Below the pieces are notes generated by a model. The model was not told the origin of the DNA, made no database searches, and saw only the letters and a list, made by a program, of their open reading frames with translations. A stretch of 64,000 bases of DNA from Taudactylus pleione. Taxonomy: Eukaryota > Chordata > Amphibia > Anura > Myobatrachidae. The translations under genes were made by a program, and so were the position numbers. The stretch spans positions 992,001 through 1,056,000 of the forward strand of contig JAUIMM010002021.1 in the NCBI GenBank assembly GCA_031769625.1, in the 5' to 3' direction. Numbering within the stretch: position 1 is the stretch's first letter; each line of letters opens with the position of its first letter. Shown piece by piece: positions 12,513 through 29,786 of this stretch.

Positions 12513-15500
12513 GTACCACTATACACCATATTCTATACTATGTACCATTATACACCATATTCAATACTATGTACCACTATACACCATATTCTATACTATA
12601 TACCACAATACACCATATTCTATACTATGTACCATTATACACCATATTCTATACTATGTATCAATATACATTATATTCTATACTATGTACCACTATACAG
12701 CTCTACACCATATTCTATACTATGTACCACTATACACCATATTCTATACTATCTACCACTATACAGCTCTACACCATATTCTATACTATGTAACACTATA
12801 CAGCTCGACACCACATTCTATACTATGTACCACTATATACCACATTCTATACTATGTACCACTATACAGCTGTACACCATAATCTATACTATGTACCACT
12901 ATACACCACATTCTACAATATGTACTACTATACACAATATTCAATATTATGTTCCTCTATACACCATATTCTATACTATATACCACTATACACCACATCC
13001 TATACTATGTACCATTATACAGCTCTTCACCACATCCTATACTATGTACCACTATACACCATATTCTATACTATTTACCTCTATACACTATATTCTATAC
13101 TATATACCACTATTAACCATATTCTATACAATGTACCACTATACACCATATTCTATACGATATACAACTATGCAGCTCTACCCCATATTTTATACTATGT
13201 ATATACAACTATACACCATATTCTATACTATGAACCACTATACAGCTCTACACCATATTCTATACTATTTACCACTATACACCATATTCTATACTATGTA
13301 CCACTATAAACCTCTACATTATATTCTATGCTATGTACCACTATACAGCTCTATACCACATTCTATACTATGTATAACTGTACAGCTCTACACCATATTC
13401 TATACTATAAACTACTATAGACCACATTCTATACTAAGTACCACTATACACCATATTCTATACTATGTAGCACTATACACCACATTCTATACTATGTACC
13501 ACTATACAGCTCTACACCACATTCTATACTATGTACCACTATACACCATATTCTATACTATGTACCACTATTCAGCTCTACACCACATTCTATACTATGT
13601 ACCGCTATACATCATATTCTATGTACCACTATACACCATATTCTAGACTATGTAAAACTATACACCATATTCTAGACAATGTACCTCTATACACCATATT
13701 CTATACTATGTACATCTATACACCATATTATATACTATGTACCACTATACACCACATTCTATTCTATGTACCACTATACACCACATTCTATACTATGTAC
13801 CATTATACAGCTTTACACCACAATCTATACTATGCACCACTATGCAACATATTCTATACTATTTAGCACTTTACAGCTCTACACCAAATTCTATACTATG
13901 TACCTCTATACACCATATTCTATACTATGTACCGCTATACACCATATTCTATACTTTGTACCTCTATGCACCATATTCTATACAATGTACCACAATACAC
14001 CATATTCTATACTATGTACCACTATACACCGTATTCCATACTATGTACCACTATACACCATATTCTATACTATGTACCTCTATACACCATATTCTATACT
14101 ATGTACCACTAAACACCATATTCTATAATATGTACCACAATACAGCTCTACACTATATTCTATACTATGTACCACTGTACAGCTCTACATCAATTTCTAT
14201 ACTATGTACTTCTATAAACCATATTCTATACTATGAACCACTATACACCATATTCTATACTATGTACCACTATACCACTTAATCTCTACACCACATTCTA
14301 TACTATGTACCACTATACAGCTCTACACCGTATTGTGTACTATGTAATACTGTACACCACATTCTATGCTATGTACCACTATACAGCTCTACACCATATA
14401 CCACTATACACCACATTCTATAATATGTACCACTACACAACATTCTATACTATGTACCACTATGTACCACTATACAACACATTCTATACTATGTACCACT
14501 GTACACCATATTCTATACTATGTACCTCTATACACAATATTCTATACTATATAGCACTATACACCATATTCTATACTATGTACCACTATACAGCTCTACA
14601 CCACATTCTATACTATATACCACTATACACCATATTCTATACTATGTTGCACTATACACCATATTCTATACTCCGTACAACTATACAGCTCTACTCCATA
14701 TTCTATGCTATGTATCACTATACACAATACTCTATACTATGCACCACTATACAGCTCTACACCAAATTCTATACTATGTACCTCTATATACCATATTCTA
14801 TACCATGTACCACTATCCACCATATTCTTTACTATGTACCACAATACAGCTCTACACCATATTCTATACTATGTACCACTATACACCATATTCTATACTA
14901 TGTACCACTATACACTACATTCTATACTATGTACCACTATACTGCTCTACAACATATTCTATACTATGTACCACTATACACCATATTCTATACTATGTAC
15001 CACTATACAGCTCTACACCACATTCTATACTATGCAGCACTATGTAGCTCTACACCAAATTCTATACTATGTACCACTATACACCATATTCTATACTATG
15101 TACCACTAAACACCTTATTCCATACTATGTACCACTATACACCATATTCTATACTATGTACCTCTATACACCATATTCTATACTATGTACCACTAAACAC
15201 CATATTCTATACTATGTACCACAATACAGATCTACACCATATTCTATACTATGTACCACTATACACCATATTCTATACTATGTACCATTATACACCATAT
15301 TCTATAGTATGTATCACTATACAGCACTACAACACATTCTATACTATGTACCTCTATACAACATATTCAATACTATGTACCACTATACAGCTCTAGACCA
15401 CATTCTATACTATGTACCACTATACAGCTCTACACCATTCACCACTATACTCCACATTCTATACTATGTACCACTACACCACCTTCTATACTATGTACCA

Positions 15501-16748
15501 CTTTGTACCACTATACACCACATTCTATACTATGTACCATTATACCCCATATTCTATACTATGTACCTCTATATACCATATTCTATACTATATACCACTA
15601 TACACCATATTCTATACAATGTACCACTATTCAGCTCTACACCACATTCTATAATATATACCACTATTCACCACATTCTAGACTATGTACTACTATGCAC
15701 CACATCCTATACTATGTACCATTATACAGCTCTTCACCACATTCTATACTATGTACCACTATACACCATAATCTATACTATTTACCTCTATACACCATAT
15801 TCTATACAATATACAACTATACAGCTCTACCCCATATTCTGTACTATGTATATACCACTATACACCATATTCTATACTATGAACCACTATACAGCTCTAC
15901 ACCATATTCTATACTATTTACCACTATACACCATATTCTATACTATGTACCACTATAAACCTCAACACTATATTCTATGCTATGTACCACTATACAGCTC
16001 TATACCACATTCTATACTATGTACAACTGTACAGCTCTACACCATATTCTATACTATATACTACTATAGACCACATTCTATACTAAGTACCTCTATACAC
16101 CATATTCTATAGTATGTTGCACTATACACCACATTCTATACTATGTACAACTATACATCTCTACACCACATTCTATACTATGTACCGCTATTCACCATAT
16201 TCTATACTATGTACTACTATTCAGCTCTACACCACATTCTATAATATGTACCGCTATACATCATATTCTATGTACCACTATACACCATATTCTAGACTAT
16301 GTAATACTATACACCATATTCTAGACTATGTACCTCTATACACCATATTCTATACTATGTACCTCTATACACCATATTATATACTATGTACCACTATACA
16401 CCACATTCTATACTATGTACCACTATACACCATATTCTATACTATGTACCACTATAAACCACATTCTAAACTATGTACCATTATTACGCTTTACACCACA
16501 ATATATACTATGAACCACTATACAACATTTTCTTTACTATTTACCACTATACAGCTCTACACCACATTCTATACTATGTACCACTATACACCATATTCTA
16601 TACTATGTACCACTATACACCACATTCTATACTATGTACCATTATACAGCTTTACACCACAATCTATACTATCTACCACTGTAAAACATATTCTCTACTA
16701 TTTACCACTATACAGCTCTACACCACATTCTATAATATGTACCTCTAT
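12513..16748 (+). repeat. HOR family A, copy 4 (no transposon at its end)
   Basis: This block runs parallel to 228 to about 4330 with offsets of 12,285, then 12,352, then 12,418 bp. The offset steps are 66 bp each (one 29+37 dimer), plus a single-base deletion in copy 1 near 1320. The anchor CCGTAC is at 14673. At about 16748 it leaves the copy 1 path before reaching the point where the insert would be, and passes into rearranged A-type sequence. From 13655 onward it is repeated at 34881. Only satellite monomers are present. Confidence 0.87.
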
Positions 16749-18830
16749 ACATCATTTTCTATACTATGTACCACTATACAGCTCTACACCAAATTCTATA
16801 CTATGTACCACTATCCACCATATTCTTTACTATGTACCACAATACAGCTCTACACCATATTCTATACTATGTACCACTATACACCATATTCTATACTATG
16901 TACCACTATACACTACATTCTATACTATGTACCACTATACTGCTCTACAACATATTCTATACTATGTACCACTATACACCATATTCTATACTATGTACCA
17001 CTATACAGCTCTACACCACATTCTATACTATGCAGCACTATGTAGCTCTACACCAAATTCTATACTATGTACCACTATACACCATATTCTATACTATGTA
17101 CCACTAAACACCTTATTCCATACTATGTACCACTATACACCATATTCTATACTATGTACCTCTATACACCATATTCTATACTATGTACCACTAAACACCA
17201 TATTCTATACTATGTACCACAATACAGATCTACACCATATTCTATACTATGTACCACTATACACCATATTCTATACTATGTACCACTATACACCACATTC
17301 TATACTATGTACCATTATACAGCTTTACACCACAATCTATACTATCTACCACTGTAAAACATATTCTCTACTATTTACCACTATACAGCTCTACACCACA
17401 TTCTATAATATGTACCTCTATACACTATATTCTATACTATATACCACTATACACCACATTCTATACTATGTACCACTATACACCACATTCTATACTATGT
17501 ACCATTATACAGCTTTACACCACAATCTATACTATGTACCACTATACAGCATATTCTATACTATTTACCACTATACAGCTCTACACCACATTCTATAATA
17601 TGTACCTCTATACACCATTTTCTATACTATGTACCACTATACAGCTCTACACCAAATTCTATACTATGTACCACTATCCACCATATTCTTTACTATGTAC
17701 CACAATACAGCTCTACACCATATTCTATACTATGTACCACTATACACCATATTCTATACTATGTACCACTATACAGCTCTACACCACATTCTATACTATG
17801 CAGCACTATGTAGCTCTACACCAAATTCTATACTATGTACCACTATACACCATATTCTATACTATGTACCACTAAACACATTATTCCATACTATGTACCA
17901 CTATTCACCATATTCTAAACTATGTACCTCTATACACCATATTCTATACTATGTACCACTAAACACCATATTCTATACTATGTACCACAATACAGATCTA
18001 CACCATATTCTATACTATGTACCACTAAACACATTATTCCATACTATGTACCACTATTCACCATATTCTAAACTATATACCTCTATACACCATATTCTAT
18101 ACTATGTACCACTAAACACCATATTCTATACTATGTACCACTATACAGCTCTACAACACATTCTTTACTATGTACCTCTATACACCATATTCAATACTAT
18201 GTACCACTATACAGCTCTAGACCACATTCTATACTATGTACCACTATACAGCTCTACACCATTCACCACTATACACCACATTCTATACTATGTACCACTA
18301 CACCACCTTCTATACTATGTACCACTTTGTACCACTATACACTACATTCTATACTATGTACCACTAAACACCATATTCTATACTATGTACCACAATACAG
18401 ATCTACACCATATTCTATACTATGTACCACTATACACCATATTCTATACTATGTACCACTTTACACCATATTCTATACAATGTACCATTATACAGCTTTA
18501 CACCACAATCTATACTATGTACCACTATACACCATATTCTATACTATTTACCACTATACAGCACTACACCACATTCTATACTATGTACCACTATACACCA
18601 TATTCTATACTATGTACCACTATACACCACATTCTATACTATGTACCATTATACAGCTTTACACCACAATCTATACTATCTACCACTGTAAAACATATTC
18701 TCTACTATTTACCACTATACAGCTCTATACCACATTCTATAATATGTACCTCTATACACTATATTCTATACTATATACCACTATACACCACATTCTATAC
18801 AATGTACCACTATACACCACATTCTATACT
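16749..18830 (+). repeat. Rearranged family A segment with a local tandem of about 863 bp
   Basis: This segment is built from pieces of family A. The sequence beginning near 16766 recurs near 17629 (offset 863), the second copy having internal losses. The stretch from 17067 also matches the one from 15069 (offset 1998). A short motif with a 27-bp monomer followed by a 10-bp stub (accttctatactatg, then taccacttt) occurs around 18300. The whole segment is present again, almost unchanged, at offset 21,226-21,227 (about 37,975-40,057). No gene is seen. Confidence 0.8.
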
Positions 18831-21250
18831 ATGAACCATTATACAGCTTTACACCACAATCTATACTATGTACCACTATACAGCATATTCTATACTATTT
18901 ACCACTATACAGCTCTACACCACATTCTATAATATGTACCTCTATACACCATTTTCTATACTATGTACCACTATACAGCTCTACACCAAATTCTATACTA
19001 TGTACCACTATACACCACATTCTATACTATGTACGACTATACACCATATTCTATACTTTGAACCTCTATATACCATATTCTATACAATGTACCACAATAC
19101 ACCATATTCTATACTATGTACAACTATACACTGTATTCCATAATATGTACCTCTATACACCATTTTCTATACTATGTACCACAATACAGCTCTACGCTAT
19201 TTTCTATACTATGTACCACTATACAACACTACACCATATTCTATACTATGTGCCACTATACAGCTCTACACCATATTCTATACTATGTACTACTATACAC
19301 CATATTCTATACTATGTACCACTATACACCATATTTTGTACTATGTACCACTATACAGCTCTACACCACATTCTATACTATGTACCACTATACAGCTCTA
19401 CACCGTATTCTATACTATGTACTACTATACACCACATTCTATACTATGTACCACTATACAGCTCTACACCATATACCACTATACACCACATTCTAAACTA
19501 TGTACCACTACACCACATTCTATACTATGTACCACTATGTACCACTATACACCACATTCTATACTATGTACCACTGTACACCATAATCTGGACTATGTAC
19601 CTCTATACACCATATTCTATACTATGTACCACTATACACCATATTCTAAACTATGTACCACAATACAGCTCTACACCACATTCTATACTATATAACACTA
19701 TATATCATATTCTATACTATGTAGCACTATACACCATATTCTACACTCTGCACCACTATACAGCTCTACACCATATTCTATGCTATGTATCACTATACAC
19801 AATACTCTATACTATGCACCACTATACAGCTCTACACCAAATTCTGTACTAAGTACCTCTATATAACATATTCTATACTATGTACCACTATACACCATAT
19901 TCTATAGTATGTACCACAATACAGCTCTACACCATATTCTATACTTTGTACCACTATACAACACTACACCATATTCTATACTATGTACCACTATACAGCT
20001 CAACACCATATTCTATACTATGTACCACTATACACCATATTCTATACTATTTACCACTATACGCCATATTCTATACTATGTACCACTATACAGCTTTACA
20101 ACACATTCTATACTATGTACTACTATACAACATATTCTATACTATGTACCACTATACATCTCTACACCACATTCTATACTATGTACCACTATAAAGCTCT
20201 ACACCGTATTCTATACTATGTACTACTATACACCACATTCTATACTATGTACCACTATACAGCTCTAAACCATATACAACTATACACCACATTCTATACT
20301 ATGTACCACTATACCACATTCTATACTATGTACCACTATTCACCATATTCTTTACTATGTACCTCTATACACCATATTCTATACAATGTACCACAATACA
20401 CCATATTCTATACTATGTACCACTATACACTGTATTCCTTTCTATGTACCACTATACACCATATTTTATACTATGTACCTCTATAGACCATATTCTATAC
20501 TATGTACCACTATACACCATATTCTATACTATGTACCACAATACAGCTCTACACCATATTCTATACTATGTCCCACTATACAACTCTACACCATATTCTA
20601 TACTCTGTACCACTATACAGCTCAACACCATATTCTATACTATGTACCACTATACACCATATTCTATACTATGTACCACTATACAGCTTTACAACACATT
20701 CTATACTATGTACCTCTACACACCATATTCTATACTATGTACCACTATACAGCTCTACATCAGATTCTATACAATGTACCACTATACAGCTCTACACCGT
20801 ATTCTATACTATGTACTACTATAAACCACATTCTATACAATGTACCACTATACAGCTCTACACCATACACCACTATGCACCACATTCTACATATGTACCA
20901 CTACACCACATTCTATACTATGTACCACTATGTACCACTATACACAACATTCTATACTATGTACCACTATACCTCATATTCTATACTATGTACCTCTATA
21001 CACCATATTCTATACTATGTACCACTATACACCATATTCTATACGATGTACCACTATATAGCTCTACACCACATTCTATACTATATACCACTATACTCCA
21101 CATTCTAGACTATGTACTACTATACACCATATTCTATACTATGTACCTCTATACACCATAATGTATACTATATACCACTATACACTACATCCTATATTAT
21201 GTACCATTATACAGCTCTTCACCACATTCTATACTATGTACCACTATACA
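18831..21250 (+). repeat. HOR family B, first copy (left part)
   Basis: This is the start of the second HOR family. Its anchor is tataacactatatatc, in a block starting at 19667. The next anchor block, at 23336, is 3669 bp away, so this first B copy is longer than the following one. The extra material is a 499-bp segment at 20752-21250, also present at 27591-28089 and 41979-42477 but missing at the 24420/24421 junction. Only satellite monomers are present. Confidence 0.85.
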
Positions 21251-24200
21251 CCTTATTCTAAACTATTTACCTCTATACACCTTATTCTATACTTTATACC
21301 ACTATTAACCATATTCTATACAATTTTACCACTATACACCATATTCTATACGATATACAACTATACAGCTCTACCCCATATTCTGTACTATGTATATACC
21401 ACTATACACCATATTCTATACTATGAACCACTATACAGCTCTACACCATATTCTATACTATTTACCACTATACACCATATTCTATACTATGTACCACTAT
21501 AAACCTCTACACTATATTCTATGCTATGTACCACTAAACAGCTCTATACCACATTCTATACTATGTACAACTGTACAGCTCTACACCATATTCTATACTA
21601 TATTCTACTATAGACCACATTCTATACTAAGTACCTCAATACACCATATTCTATAGTATGTTGCACTATACACCACATTCTATTCTATGTACCACTATAC
21701 ATCTCTACACCACATTCTATACTATGTACCACTATACACCATATTCTATACTATGTACCACTATTCAGCTCTACACCACATTCTATACTATGTAACGCTA
21801 TACATCATATTCTATGTACCACTATACACCATATTCTAGACTATATAATACTATACACCATATTCTAGATTATGTACCTCTATACACCATATTCTATACT
21901 ATGTACCTCTATACACCATATTATATACTATGTACCACTATACACCACATTCTATACTATGTACCATTATTGCGCTTTACACCACAATATATACTATGTA
22001 CCACTATACAACATATTCTATACTATTTACCACTATACAACTCTACACCACATTCTATACTATGTACCACTATACACCATATTCTATACTATGTATCACT
22101 ATACACCACATTCTATACTATGTACCATTATACAGCTTTACACCACAATCTATACTATGTACCACTATAAAACATATTCTATACTATTTACCACTATACA
22201 GCTCTACACCACATTCTATAATATGTACCTCTATACACTATATTCTATACTATATACCAATATACACCACATTCTATACTATGTACCACTATACACCACA
22301 TTCTATACTATGTACCACTATAAACCACATTCTATACTATGTACCATTATTACGCTTTACACCACAATATACACTATGAACCACTATACAACATATTCTA
22401 TACTATTTACCACAATACAGCTCTACACCACATTCTATACTATGTACCACTATACACCACATTTTATACAATGTACCACTATACACCACATTCTATACTA
22501 TGAACCATTATACAGCTTTACACCACAATCTATACTATGTATTACTATACAGCATATTCTATACTATTTACCACTATACAGCTCTACACCACATTCTATA
22601 ATATGTACCTCTATACACCATTTTCTATACTATGTACCACTATACAGCTCTACACCAAATTCTATACTATGTACCACTATACACCACATTCTATACTATG
22701 TACGACTATACACCATATTCTATACTTTGAACCTCTATATACCATATTCTATACAATGTACCACAATACACCATATTCTATACTATGTACAACTATGCAC
22801 TGTATTCCATAATATGTACCTCTATACACCATTTTCTATACTATGTACCACAATACAGCTCTACACTATTTTCTATACTATGTACCACTATACAACACTA
22901 CACCATATTCTATACTATGTGCCACTATACAGCTCTACACCATATTCTATACTATGTACTACTATACACCATATTCTATACTATGTACCACTATACACCA
23001 TATTTTGTACTATGTACCACTATACAGCTCTACACCACATTCTATACTATGTACCACTATACAGCTCTACACCGTATTCTATACTATGTACTACTATACA
23101 CCACATTATATACTATGTACCACTATACAGCTCTACACCATATACCACTATACACCACATTCTAAACTATGTACCACTACACCACATTCTATACTATGTA
23201 CCACTATGTACCACTATACACCACATTCTATACTATGTACCACTGTACACCATAATCTGGACTATGTACCTCTATACACCATATTCTATACTATGTACCA
23301 CTATACACCATATTCTAAACTATGTACCACAATACAGCTCTACACCACATTCTATACTATATAACACTATATATCATATTCTATACTATGTAGCACTATA
23401 CACCATATTCTACACTCTGCACCACTATACAGCTCTACACCATATTCTATGCTATGTATCACTATACACAATACTCTATACTATGCACCACTATACAGCT
23501 CTACACCAAATTCTGTACTATGTACCTCTATATAACATATTCTATACTATGTACCACTATACACCATATTCTATAGTATGTACCACAATACAGCTCTACA
23601 CCATATTCTATACTTTGTACCACTATACAACACTACACCATATTCTATACTATGTACCACTATACAGCTCAACACCATATTCTATACTATGTACCACTAT
23701 ACACCATATTCTATACTATTTACCACTATACACCATATTCTATACTATGTACCACTATACAGCTTTACAACACATTCTATACTATGTACTACTATACAAC
23801 ATATTCCATACTATGTACCACTATACATCTCTACACCACATTCTATACTATGTACCACTATACAGCTCTACACCGTATTCTATACTATGTACTACTATAC
23901 ACCACATTCTATACTATGTACCACTATACAGCTCTAAACCATATACAACTATACACCACATTCTATACTATGTACCACTATACCACATTCTATACTATGT
24001 ACCACTATTCACCATATTCTATACTATGTACCTCTATACACCATATTCTATACAATGTACCACAATACACCATATTCTATACTATGTACCACTATACACT
24101 GTATTCCTTTCTATGTACCACTATACACCATATTTTATACTATGTACCTCTATAGACCATATTCTATACTATGTACCACTATACACCATATTCTATACTA

Positions 24201-24420
24201 TGTACCACAATACAGCTCTACACCATATTCTATACTATGTCCCACTATACAACTCTACACCATATTCTATACTCTGTACCACTATACAGCTCAACACCAT
24301 ATTCTATACTATGTACCACTATACACCATATTCTATACTATGTACCACTATACAGCTCTACAACACATTCTATACTATGTACCTCTACACACCATATTCT
24401 ATACTATGTACCACTATACA
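21251..24420 (+). repeat. 3170-bp tandem unit of HOR family B, copy 1
   Basis: This is the first of two adjacent 3170-bp copies. The landmark ccttattctaaactattta is at 21251 and again at 24421. The conceptual translations of the two copies differ at only about four positions over more than 800 codons, so they are near-identical and recently duplicated. The right edge joins a position equivalent to 20751 directly to one equivalent to 21251, removing 499 bp. A gap of that size can be made from seven 29-bp and eight 37-bp monomers, so the register is kept. Confidence 0.9.
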
Positions 24421-27400
24421 CCTTATTCTAAACTATTTACCTCTATACACCTTATTCTATACTTTATACCACTATTAACCATATTCTATACAATTTTACC
24501 ACTATACACCATATTCTATACGATATACAACTATACAGCTCTACCCCATATTCTGTACTATGTATATACCACTATACACCATATTCTATACTATGAACCA
24601 CTATACAGCTCTACACCATATTCTATACTATTTACCACTATACACCATATTCTATACTATGTACCACTATAAACCTCTACACTATATTCTATGCTATGTA
24701 CCACTAAACAGCTCTATACCACATTCTATACTATGTACAACTGTACAGCTCTACACCATATTCTATACTATATTCTACTATAGACCACATTCTATACTAA
24801 GTACCTCAATACACCATATTCTATAGTATGTTGCACTATACACCACATTCTATTCTATGTACCACTATACATCTCTACACCACATTCTATACTATGTACC
24901 ACTATACACCATATTCTATACTATGTACCACTATTCAGCTCTACACCACATTCTATACTATGTAACGCTATACATCATATTCTATGTACCACTATACACC
25001 ATATTCTAGACTATATAATACTATACACCATATTCTAGATTATGTACCTCTATACACCATATTCTATACTATGTACCTCTATACACCATATTATATACTA
25101 TGTACCACTATACACCACATTCTATACTATGTACCATTATTGCGCTTTACACCACAATATATACTATGTACCACTATACAACATATTCTATACTATTTAC
25201 CACTATACAACTCTACACCACATTCTATACTATGTACCACTATACACCATATTCTATACTATGTATCACTATACACCACATTCTATACTATGTACCATTA
25301 TACAGCTTTACACCACAATCTATACTATGTACCACTATAAAACATATTCTATACTATTTACCACTATACAGCTCTACACCACATTCTATAATATGTACCT
25401 CTATACACTATATTCTATACTATATACCAATATACACCACATTCTATACTATGTACCACTATACACCACATTCTATACTATGTACCACTATAAACCACAT
25501 TCTATACTATGTACCATTATTACGCTTTACACCACAATATACACTATGAACCACTATACAACATATTCTATACTATTTACCACAATACAGCTCTACACCA
25601 CATTCTATACTATGTACCACTATACACCACATTTTATACAATGTACCACTATACACCACATTCTATACTATGAACCATTATACAGCTTTACACCACAATC
25701 TATACTATGTATTACTATACAGCATATTCTATACTATTTACCACTATACAGCTCTACACCACATTCTATAATATGTACCTCTATACACCATTTTCTATAC
25801 TATGTACCACTATACAGCTCTACACCAAATTCTATACTATGTACCACTATACACCACATTCTATACTATGTACGACTATACACCATATTCTATACTTTGA
25901 ACCTCTATATACCATATTCTATACAATGTACCACAATACACCATATTCTATACTATGTACAACTATGCACTGTATTCCATAATATGTACCTCTATACACC
26001 ATTTTCTATACTATGTACCACAATACAGCTCTACACTATTTTCTATACTATGTACCACTATACAACACTACACCATATTCTATACTATGTGCCACTATAC
26101 AGCTCTACACCATATTCTATACTATGTACTACTATACACCATATTCTATACTATGTACCACTATACACCATATTTTGTACTATGTACCACTATACAGCTC
26201 TACACCACATTCTATACTATGTACCACTATACAGCTCTACACCGTATTCTATACTATGTACTACTATACACCACATTCTATACTATGTACCACTATACAG
26301 CTCTACACCATATACCACTATACACCACATTCTAAACTATGTACCACTACACCACATTCTATACTATGTACCACTATGTACCACTATACACCACATTCTA
26401 TACTATGTACCACTGTACACCATAATCTGGACTATGTACCTCTATACACCATATTCTATACTATGTACCACTATACACCATATTCTAAACTATGTACCAC
26501 AATACAGCTCTACACCACATTCTATACTATATAACACTATATATCATATTCTATACTATGTAGCACTATACACCATATTCTACACTCTGCACCACTATAC
26601 AGCTCTACACCATATTATATGCTATGTATCACTATACACAATACTCTATACTATGCACCACTATACAGCTCTACACCAAATTCTGTACTATGTACCTCTA
26701 TATAACATATTCTATACTATGTACCACTATACACCATATTCTATAGTATGTACCACAATACAGCTCTACACCATATTCTATACTTTGTACCACTATACAA
26801 CACTACACCATATTCTATACTATGTACCACTATACAGCTCAACACCATATTCTATACTATATACCACTATACACCATATTCTATACTATTTACCACTATA
26901 CACCATATTCTATACTATGTACCACTATACAGCTTTACAACACATTCTATACTATGTACTACTATACAACATATTCTATACTATGTACCACTATACATCT
27001 CTACACCACATTCTATACTATGTACCACTATACAGCTCTACACCGTATTCTATACTATGTACTACTATACACCACATTCTATACTATGTACCACTATACA
27101 GCTCTAAACCATATACAACTATACACCACATTCTATACTATGTACCACTATACCACATTCTATACTATGTACCACTATTCACCATATTCTATACTATGTA
27201 CCTCTATACACCATATTCTATACAATGTACCACAATACACCATATTCTATACTATGTACCACTATACACTGTATTCCTTTCTATGTACCACTATACACCA
27301 TATTTTATACTATGTACCTCTATAGACCATATTCTATACTATGTACCACTATACACCATATTCTATACTATGTACCACAATACAGCTCTACACCATATTC

Positions 27401-27590
27401 TATACTATGTCCCACTATACAACTCTACACCATATTCTATACTCTGTACCACTATACAGCTCAACACCATATTCTATACTATGTACCACTATACACCATA
27501 TTCTATACTATGTACCACTATACAGCTCTACAACACATTCTATACTATGTACCTCTACACACCATATTCTATACTATGTACCACTATACA
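24421..27590 (+). repeat. 3170-bp tandem unit of HOR family B, copy 2
   Basis: This is the second 3170-bp copy, with its B anchor block at 26506 (23336 + 3170). It is near-identical to 21251-24420. At its right end it continues into the 499-bp segment that the first unit skipped, so downstream sequence aligns with 20752 onward at offset 6839. The 873-codon open frame at 25042-27663 lies mostly inside this unit; it is a product of the stop-free repeat and is not annotated as a gene. Confidence 0.9.
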
Positions 27591-28700
27591 GCTCTACATC
27601 AGATTCTATACAATGTACCACTATACAGCTCTACACCGTATTCTATACTATGTACTACTATAAACCACATTCTATACAATGTACCACTATACAGCTCTAC
27701 ACCATACACCACTATGCACCACATTCTACATATGTACCACTACACCACATTCTATACTATGTACCACTATGTACCACTATACACCACATTCTATACTATG
27801 TACCACTATACCTCATATTCTATACTATGTACCTCTATACACCATATTCTATACTATGTACCACTATACACCATATTCTATATGATGTACCACTATATAG
27901 CTCTACACCACATTCTATACTATATACCACTATACTCCACATTCTAGACTATGTACTACTATACACCATATTCTATACTATGTACCTCTATACACCATAA
28001 TGTATACTATATACCACTATACACTACATCCTATATTATGTACCATTATACAGCTCTTCACCACATTCTATACTATGTACCACTATACACCTTATTCTAT
28101 ACTATTTACCTCTATACACCTTATTCTATACTATATACCACTATTAACCATATTCTATACAATTTTACCACTATACACCATATTCTATACGATATACAAC
28201 TATACAGCTCTACCCCATATTCTGTACTATGTATATACCACTATACACCATATTCTATACTATGAACCACTATACAGCTCTACACCATATTCTATACTAT
28301 TTACCACTATACACCATATTCTATACTATGTACCACTATAAACCTCTACACTATATTCTATGCTATGTACCACTAAACAGCTCTATACCACATTCTATAC
28401 TATGTACAACTGTACAGCTTTACACCATATTCTATACTATATTCTACTATAGACCACATTCTATACTAAGTACCTCAATACACCATATTCTATAGTATGT
28501 TGCACTATACACCACATTCTATTCTATGTACCACTATACATCTCTACACCACATTCTATACTATGTACCACTATACACCATATTCTATACTATGTACCAC
28601 TATTCAGCTCTACACCACATTCTATACTATGTAACGCTATACATCATATTCTATGTACCACTATACACCATATTCTAGACTATATAATACTATACACCAT
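27591..28700 (+). repeat. HOR family B continuation (offset 6839 from 20752)
   Basis: These satellite monomers align with 20752-21861 at a constant offset of 6839 bp. They include the motif gtaccactatgtaccac, in which a 27-bp monomer is followed by a 10-bp stub. They also include the landmark ccccatattctgtactatg, near 28213. Nothing other than repeat is seen. Confidence 0.85.
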
Positions 28701-28970
28701 ATTCTAGATTATGTACCTCTATACACCATATTCTATACTATGTACCTCTATACACCATATTATATACTATGTACCAGTATACACCACATTCTATACTATG
28801 TACCATTATTGCGCTTTACACCACAATATATACTATGTACGACTATACACCATATTCTAGATTATGTACCTCTATACACCATATTCTATACTATGTACCT
28901 CTATACACCATATTATATACTATGTACCAGTATACACCACATTCTATACTATGTACCATTATTGCACTAT
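28701..28970 (+). repeat. 153-bp local tandem duplication marked by a private variant
   Basis: The stretch starting attctagatt at 28701 recurs at 28854, an offset of 153 bp. Both copies carry gtaccagtatac (G where nearly all monomers have C), at 28771 and 28924. The homologous places at 21930, 25100 and 43157 have the ordinary C. The G therefore arose here first and was then duplicated, which orders the two events. Confidence 0.8.
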
Positions 28971-29786
28971 ACACCACATTCTATTCTATGTACCACTATA
29001 CATCTCTACACCACATTCTATAATATGTACCTCTATACACCATATTCTATACTATGTACCACTACACAGCTCTACACCAAATTCTATACTATGTACCACT
29101 ATACACCACATTCTATACTATATTCCACTATACGCCATATTCTATACTTTGTACCTCTATATACCATATTCTATACAATGTACCACAATACACCATATTC
29201 TATACTATGTACAACTATACACCGTATTCCATACTATGTACCTCTATACACCATTTTCTATACTATGTACCTCTATACACCATATTCTATACTATGTACC
29301 ACAATACAGCTCTACACTATTTTCTATACTATGTACCACTATACAACACTACACCATATTCTATACTATGTACCACTATACAGCTCTACACCATATTCTA
29401 TACTATGTACTACTATACTCCATATTCTATACTATGTACCACTATACACCATATTTTATACTATGTACCACTATACAGCTCTACACCACATTCTATACTA
29501 TGTACCACTATACAGCTCTACAACGTATTCTAAACTATGTACTACTATACGCCACATTCTATACTATGTACCACTATACAGCTCTACACCATATACCACT
29601 ATACACCACATTCTATACTAAGTACCACTACACCACATTCTATACTATGTACCATTATGTACCACTATACACTACATTCTATACTATGTACCATTGTACA
29701 CCATAATCTGGACTATGTACCTCTATACACCATATTCTATACTATGTACCACTATACACCATATTATATACTATGTACAACTATAC
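28971..29786 (+). repeat. HOR family B-prime, left part
   Basis: This is satellite sequence related to the first part of family B but carrying its own variants, including tatattccac near 29120. It recurs at about 43,610-44,400 with an offset of about 14,614 bp. Only repeat monomers are present. Confidence 0.8.
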
